From the NCBI GenBank assembly GCA_039934635.1, contig JBDTLT010000198.1, forward strand, positions 1 through 10,464: a stretch of 10,464 bases of DNA, in the 5' to 3' direction. Shown piece by piece: positions 6,894 to 10,464 of this stretch; the first letter of the stretch is position 1, and every line of letters starts with the position of its first letter. A program made the position numbers and the translations under genes. Below the pieces are notes generated by a model, which worked only from the letters and a program-made list of their open reading frames with translations, ran no database searches and was not told the DNA's origin. Origin of the DNA: DATLFA01 sp039934635 (GTDB lineage Bacteria; Actinomycetota; Acidimicrobiia; Acidimicrobiales; WLNW01).

Positions 6894-7642
6894 CAGAGCC
6901 CGCCGCACCGCTGCTCACCGAACTCGTCGACGGCGTCCTGTCGATCAAGCTCAACCGGCCCGAGCGCAAGAACGCGCTGACGCGTGAACTCATCACGATG
7001 CTGCGCGAGGCACTCGACAACGCGGGCGACGACGTTCGCGCCGTCGTCATCTCGGGCAACGGCGCCACGTTCTCGTCGGGCGTCGATTTGAACGACCCCG
7101 CCATCCTCGACGGCCCACCGTTCGCCGAAGTGCTCCACGGCCTGGCCCGCGCGGTTCGTGCCCTCGACAAGCCGGTCATCGCCGCGGTGCAGGGCTACGC
7201 CTATGGCGCCGGGCTGTCATTGGCGCTGGCCTCCGACATCCGCATCGTCGCGCCCACGGCACAACTGTGCGAGGCCTACATCCGCATCGGGCGCTACTCC
7301 GGCGGAGGCGACACCGTCATGTTGCCGCGCACGGTCGGCACCGGTCGCGCGTTGCGCCTGTTGTGGTCGGGCGACTCGATCTCGGGCGAGCACGCGCTGG
7401 CCATCGGCCTCGCCGACGAGCTGGCCGATGATCCTCCGGCCGCCGCCCTGGAGTTGGCCCACAAGATCGCGGGCAAGAACCCGAGCGCCATCGCGTTGAC
7501 CAAGCGAGCGGTCTACGAAACCTCGTCGCTGTCGTGGGACGACGCGCTCGACCGCTCGATCGAATTGGCCCTGCTGCAACACGGCACCGTCGAAGGCACT
7601 ACAACCCAAGGTCGTGAGGCCCAAGTTCGTGAGGAACGGTGA
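6890..7642 (+). CDS. Crotonase-fold enzyme (enoyl-CoA hydratase/isomerase family), atypical active site
   Basis: This 250-residue protein has the normal crotonase length. The CoA-binding signature is present: NRPERKNAL at 22-30, the first oxyanion-hole segment FSSGVDL at 61-67, and the second, QGYAYGAGLSLALASDIRI, at 101-119. The two glutamates of classical enoyl-CoA hydratase align with Ser110 and Tyr130, and the Asp used by PaaG-type isomerases (in the IGLxPD segment) falls on Gly in IGRYSGGGD (133-141). Thioester binding and enolate stabilisation look intact, but hydration by the textbook mechanism is doubtful. Isomerisation, decarboxylation, ring cleavage or thioester hydrolysis are alternatives within the superfamily. 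The ATG overlaps the previous stop (ATGA) and the stop overlaps the next start (GTGA), so translation is coupled on both sides. The C-terminus ends in an imperfect 15-bp duplication. The frame is open upstream to 6125, but that part is a shadow of the dehydrogenase gene. Confidence 0.9.
   Translation: MTEPAAPLLTELVDGVLSIKLNRPERKNALTRELITMLREALDNAGDDVRAVVISGNGATFSSGVDLNDPAILDGPPFAEVLHGLARAVRALDKPVIAAVQGYAYGAGLSLALASDIRIVAPTAQLCEAYIRIGRYSGGGDTVMLPRTVGTGRALRLLWSGDSISGEHALAIGLADELADDPPAAALELAHKIAGKNPSAIALTKRAVYETSSLSWDDALDRSIELALLQHGTVEGTTTQGREAQVREER
7605..7634 (+). repeat. 15-bp tandem duplication at the end of the crotonase gene
   Basis: Two adjacent 15-bp units (7605-7619 and 7620-7634) match at 14 of 15 positions; the only difference is G at 7611 against T at 7626. 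In the crotonase frame they encode QGRE and QVRE within the C-terminal tail. The second copy also contains the GTGAGG that serves as ribosome binding site for the next gene. Confidence 0.85.
7631..7635 (+). promoter_or_regulatory. Ribosome binding site for the GTG start of the NDP-forming acyl-CoA synthetase
   Basis: GAGGA lies 3 nt upstream of the GTG at 7639 (4-6 nt if counted from its core), inside the last codons of the crotonase gene. Together with the GTGA overlap it supports coupled initiation at this GTG. Confidence 0.6.
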
Positions 7643-9807
7643 ACTCGCTCGCATCGATGCTCGCGCCGAAGAGCATCGCCATCGTCGGAGCGTCGCGCAA
7701 ACGCACCGGCCCCACCGGCATGCTGCTCGATCTGGTGGCCGAATACCCGGGCTCGCCGCCCATCTGCATCGTCAACCCCAGCGGTGAGAGCATCGACGAC
7801 CTGCCGACGTATCGCAGCGTTGCCGAGATGCCCGACGCGGTTGATCTCGCACTGTTGTTGGTGCCGGCGGCCGCCGCCGAAACCGCGGCGCGCGAATGCG
7901 CGGCGCGCGGCATCGCCAATCTCGCGGTGTTCAGCGCGGGTTTCGCCGACGATCGCGACGAAGCGGGCCCGCGCCGTCAAGCGGCACTCGCACAGGTGGC
8001 CGCCGAGACCGGTGTGCGCATTCTCGGCCCGAATTCACAGGGGTTCATGAACCTCATCGACGGCGTGCCCGCCACGTTCAGCCCCGCAGTGATGCCATCG
8101 GCGCTGGCGCGCTACTTCGACGGCGACCGGGAGGCCGCGCTCGAGCGAGCCAAGGGCAACGTCGCCATCGTCACGCACAGCGGCGGCATGGGCTTCGCGC
8201 TGTTCAACCGCGGCGTCGCGCGTGGCGTCGGGTTCAGCTACGTCATCTCGACGGGCAACGAGGTCGACGTCGAGGTCACCGATTGCCTCGAGTTCCTTCT
8301 CGAGGACAGCCACACCGAGGTGGTGATGCTGTACCTCGAAGGCTTACAACGGCCCGATCAGTTTGCCGCGTTGGCCGCGCGCGCACAGGCCGCGGGTACG
8401 CGACTGGTCGTCGCGAAACTCGGACGCTCTGCCGCCGCCGCGCGCGCCGCGCTGTCGCACACCGGTCATCTCGCCGGCGACGACCGCGCCTACGACGCCG
8501 TGTTCCGCCGCTACGGCGTGGCCCGTGCCAACGATCCCGACGAGATGCTCGACATGGCCTCGGCGTTGTCGTTGTGCCCGCGTGCGCGCGGTCGCGGCGT
8601 CGGCGTCGTGAGTGCGTCGGGCGGTTCGGCGGTCTGGCTGGCCGACTCGTTGGCCCACGCCGGCCTCGACGTCCCCATCCTGCACGGCGACACGCAACTC
8701 CTCATCGAAAAGGCGCTGCCGTCGTTCGCGTCGGTCGTCAATCCGGTCGACATCACCGGCGCAGTCGCAGAGGGCGCAGCCGAGATCCTGCGGACAATGG
8801 CCAACGATCCCGGGATCGACATCGTGGTGTTGTCGACCACCATCGCCAACGTCGCTCGCCTCGAGGGCGACCGCGACGCACTCGGCGCGTTGGCCGCGGA
8901 CGGCTCGATCCCGACCTTCGTGTACAGCTATACCGAGCCGTCGACCGCCAGCCGCGCCATATTGCGGGAGATCGGCCTACCGTGCTTTTCGAGCGTCGCC
9001 GGCTGCGCCCATGCCGTCGCCGCGCTCGTGCGCGTCAGCCAACCGGTTGTCGAAATGACCGTAGGCGACACCGCAGTGATGGCGCGGGCGCGGCATCGAC
9101 TGATCGAGTTCAGCCAGCGCGACGGCGCGTTGTGCGAATACGAAGCCAAGCTCGTGCTGCACGAGTTGCCCGATCTCGCGGCTGCCATCCCACCGGAACG
9201 CCTGGCCACCGGTCGCGACCACGCCGTCGCAGCCGCGGCCCAGCTCGGCTATCCGGTGGCGCTCAAGGTGCAGTCGCGCGCGATCGCGCACAAGGCCGCC
9301 GCGGGTGGCGTTGCTCTCGCGCTCGGCGACGCCGACGCGGTGCGCGAGGCCTACGACCGCGTAGTCGAGGCCGCCAGTACGCACCTCGACGGCACGCACT
9401 TCGACGGAGTGCTCGTGCAGTCGATGGCCAAGTCGGGCCTCGAGCTGCTCGTCGGTGTGCAGAATCGATCGGGCCTCGGGCCCGTCGTGGTCGTCGGTTT
9501 CGGCGGCGCCCTCGTGGAGGTCATCGACCGCACCGCGATGTTCCCCGCGCCGTTCGGCGAAAAGATTGCGGCCGAGATGCTGCGCGAGATCGGTGTGGAC
9601 CGCGCCCTCGGACCAGAGTTCGCCGAGTACGCCGGCCTCGGCCCGGCCGACGTCGACCGGGCGCTCGCCCCGCTGTGCCGGGTCATCGCCGGTGTCTCGC
9701 AGTTCGCCTGGGCGGCCCGCGACACGATGAGCGAACTCGACTTGAACCCCATCATCGTCGACCGTGCGACGGGCACGCCCACCATCGTCGACGCGTTGAT
9801 CGCCTGA
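7639..9807 (+). CDS. Single-chain NDP(ADP)-forming acyl-CoA synthetase
   Basis: This 722-residue enzyme belongs to the acetate-CoA ligase (ADP-forming) family, which interconverts acid + CoA + ATP and acyl-CoA + ADP + phosphate. An N-terminal CoA-binding Rossmann domain (APKSIAIVGASR, 9-20; ILGPNSQG, 128-135) is followed by two succinyl-CoA-ligase flavodoxin-like domains. The first opens with GNVAIVTHSGGMG (173-185) and leads to ALSHTGHLAG (271-280), whose His274 matches the phosphorylated histidine; the second opens near VGVVSASGGSAVW (321-333). The ATP-grasp domain runs from about 497 to the end: ALCEYEAK (497-504), YPVALKVQS (538-546), HKAAAGGVAL (551-560), VVVGFGGALVEVI (617-629) and ELDLNPIIV (699-707). 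All domains are in one chain; some archaeal relatives split them into two subunits. Coming last after the beta-oxidation-type genes, it could regain ATP from a product acyl-CoA, or activate a second acid. The GTG start overlaps the crotonase stop by 4 nt. Confidence 0.93.
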   Translation: MNSLASMLAPKSIAIVGASRKRTGPTGMLLDLVAEYPGSPPICIVNPSGESIDDLPTYRSVAEMPDAVDLALLLVPAAAAETAARECAARGIANLAVFSAGFADDRDEAGPRRQAALAQVAAETGVRILGPNSQGFMNLIDGVPATFSPAVMPSALARYFDGDREAALERAKGNVAIVTHSGGMGFALFNRGVARGVGFSYVISTGNEVDVEVTDCLEFLLEDSHTEVVMLYLEGLQRPDQFAALAARAQAAGTRLVVAKLGRSAAAARAALSHTGHLAGDDRAYDAVFRRYGVARANDPDEMLDMASALSLCPRARGRGVGVVSASGGSAVWLADSLAHAGLDVPILHGDTQLLIEKALPSFASVVNPVDITGAVAEGAAEILRTMANDPGIDIVVLSTTIANVARLEGDRDALGALAADGSIPTFVYSYTEPSTASRAILREIGLPCFSSVAGCAHAVAALVRVSQPVVEMTVGDTAVMARARHRLIEFSQRDGALCEYEAKLVLHELPDLAAAIPPERLATGRDHAVAAAAQLGYPVALKVQSRAIAHKAAAGGVALALGDADAVREAYDRVVEAASTHLDGTHFDGVLVQSMAKSGLELLVGVQNRSGLGPVVVVGFGGALVEVIDRTAMFPAPFGEKIAAEMLREIGVDRALGPEFAEYAGLGPADVDRALAPLCRVIAGVSQFAWAARDTMSELDLNPIIVDRATGTPTIVDALIA

Positions 9808-9813
9808 GCGTCG

Positions 9814-9819
9814 TACCAT
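9814..9819 (+). promoter_or_regulatory. Weak candidate -10 element ahead of the decarboxylase-family gene
   Basis: The 52-nt gap at 9808-9859 is the largest in the plus-strand series. It contains TACCAT, which fits TANNNT, 40 nt before the ATG, but no matching -35 box at the normal spacing. No terminator hairpin with a U-tract is seen in this gap, so readthrough from the operon is equally likely. Confidence 0.2.
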
Positions 9820-9844
9820 CGCGGCAGGCGCCGGCCAGACCACC

Positions 9845-9852
9845 AGGGGGGA
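9845..9852 (+). promoter_or_regulatory. Strong ribosome binding site for the decarboxylase-family gene
   Basis: AGGGGGGA lies 7 nt before the ATG at 9860. It is the most obvious Shine-Dalgarno sequence in the window and fits an independently initiated gene that does not rely on coupling. Confidence 0.7.
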
Positions 9853-9859
9853 CCTGACG

Positions 9860-10464
9860 ATGAGCGACACCACGAGCCCGACGAACAAGCCCGGAGAGGT
9901 CACCGGCTGGCCCAAGCTGCAGATGGTCTATCGCAGCGACCCCGACCGCATCGCCGACCTGCTCCCCCCGGGCATCACGCCGGGCAAGAGCGCCAACGTC
10001 TACGTCAACATCTATTGCGTGCCCGTGCTCGGCGAACCCGAATACGGCGTCAGCACCAAGGTCGAGGCGATCTACGACGGCCTGCCCGGCCTCTACTGCC
10101 TCGGCATGGGCATCGACCAAGAGGCGGCGGTCTTCATCAGCCAAGAGCTCAACGGTCAACCGAAGTTCCCGTGCGCCATCAAGTTCTTCCGCCTCGGCGA
10201 TCAAGTCGAAGCAGTGTGTACGCATCAGGGCTACACGTTCCTCGAGTTCCGCGGGCAGTCGACCGGCGCGCTCGATGTCTCCTCCGAGGCGTACGAAGAG
10301 AACGAGTGGTGGATCAAGTGCTCGCGCGCTGTCGGTGGCGTCGAAAAGAGCTACGACTTCCCGCCGCATGTCGTGCGCGTGCACACGAGCAATCAGGTGC
10401 AACACGCCGAAGGGCTCGACGGCGTCATCACGCTGCGCGACAGCCCGTGGGACCCGTACACCGA
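9860..10464 (+). CDS. Acetoacetate decarboxylase-family protein (5' part, runs off right edge)
   Basis: 201 complete codons are visible before the window ends. The sequence resembles the acetoacetate decarboxylase family: residues 23-36 (VYRSDPDRIADLLP) match the N-terminal segment ending in a leucine-leucine-proline turn, a beta-rich core follows with LGMGIDQEAAVFISQELNG (81-99), and then QPKF at 100-103. Family members use a lysine in this Pro-Lys-(Lys) segment to form a Schiff base with a beta-keto acid. Lys102 is therefore the candidate catalytic residue, while the second lysine of the clostridial enzyme is replaced by Phe103. True acetoacetate decarboxylase activity is unproven, since relatives include aldolase/dehydratase-type Schiff-base enzymes. 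No signal peptide is present. It could belong to the preceding catabolic operon and process a keto-acid product, or begin a new unit. Confidence 0.8.
   Translation, partial: MSDTTSPTNKPGEVTGWPKLQMVYRSDPDRIADLLPPGITPGKSANVYVNIYCVPVLGEPEYGVSTKVEAIYDGLPGLYCLGMGIDQEAAVFISQELNGQPKFPCAIKFFRLGDQVEAVCTHQGYTFLEFRGQSTGALDVSSEAYEENEWWIKCSRAVGGVEKSYDFPPHVVRVHTSNQVQHAEGLDGVITLRDSPWDPYT

Noticed and set aside
7896..9857. Long plus-strand open frame (about 650 codons) overlapping the NDP-forming ligase gene
   Set aside because: Its translation is dominated by Arg, Gly and His, without any recognisable fold. The overlapping frame has all family motifs, so this is a frame shadow.
9808..9859. Rho-independent terminator after the operon
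   Set aside because: GGCGCCGGCC in this gap is locally self-complementary, but there is no stable stem with a following T-run.
8977..9915. Minus-strand open frames opposite the 3' end of the ligase and the decarboxylase-family gene
   Set aside because: They show no motifs, no plausible ribosome binding site and the usual shadow composition; the plus-strand genes explain the region.

Overview
The window looks like a piece of a high-GC actinobacterial chromosome. The GC-rich third codon positions, GTG starts, 4-nt stop/start overlaps and FadE/FadD-type gene content all fit. The Thr/Pro-rich extracytoplasmic repeat of the left-edge gene reminds me of Acidimicrobiia (Ilumatobacter-like) genomes. 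That lineage guess is an impression from gene style and is not proven by any marker gene.

Layout. (1) Positions 1-357, minus strand: the start of a gene that runs off the left edge, encoding a single-pass membrane protein with an Arg-rich cytoplasmic N-terminus and an outer PTTTI pentapeptide repeat (15-bp DNA repeat). (2) 358-419: a short divergent intergenic region. (3) 420-9807, plus strand: seven genes with gaps of 25, 25, 17 and 7 nt and then two 4-nt overlaps, so almost certainly one operon. In order they encode an AMP-forming acyl-CoA synthetase, a lactonase-type TIM-barrel amidohydrolase, a D-aminoacylase-like amidohydrolase, two adjacent acyl-CoA dehydrogenases, a crotonase-fold enzyme and a single-chain ADP(NDP)-forming acyl-CoA synthetase. 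(4) After a 52-nt gap, 9860 to the right edge: the 5' part of an acetoacetate-decarboxylase-family gene with a strong ribosome binding site. It is either the next operon member or the start of a new unit.

How the genes could work together (inference). A carboxylic acid is activated to its CoA thioester at the expense of ATP to AMP, desaturated by a possibly heteromeric FadE pair, and processed by a crotonase that lacks the usual catalytic acids. One or both amidohydrolases would open a lactone, amide or ring. The ADP-forming ligase, run in reverse, could recover ATP from an acyl-CoA product, and the decarboxylase-family protein could act on a keto-acid intermediate. The substrate cannot be read from the sequence. 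The combination resembles a catabolic cluster for a cyclic or heteroatom-containing acid and does not match any pathway I can name.

No tRNA, rRNA, CRISPR array, insertion sequence or phage gene was seen. The only stretches without a gene are the short gaps listed above. The long open frames on the opposite strand of the operon are GC-bias shadows.
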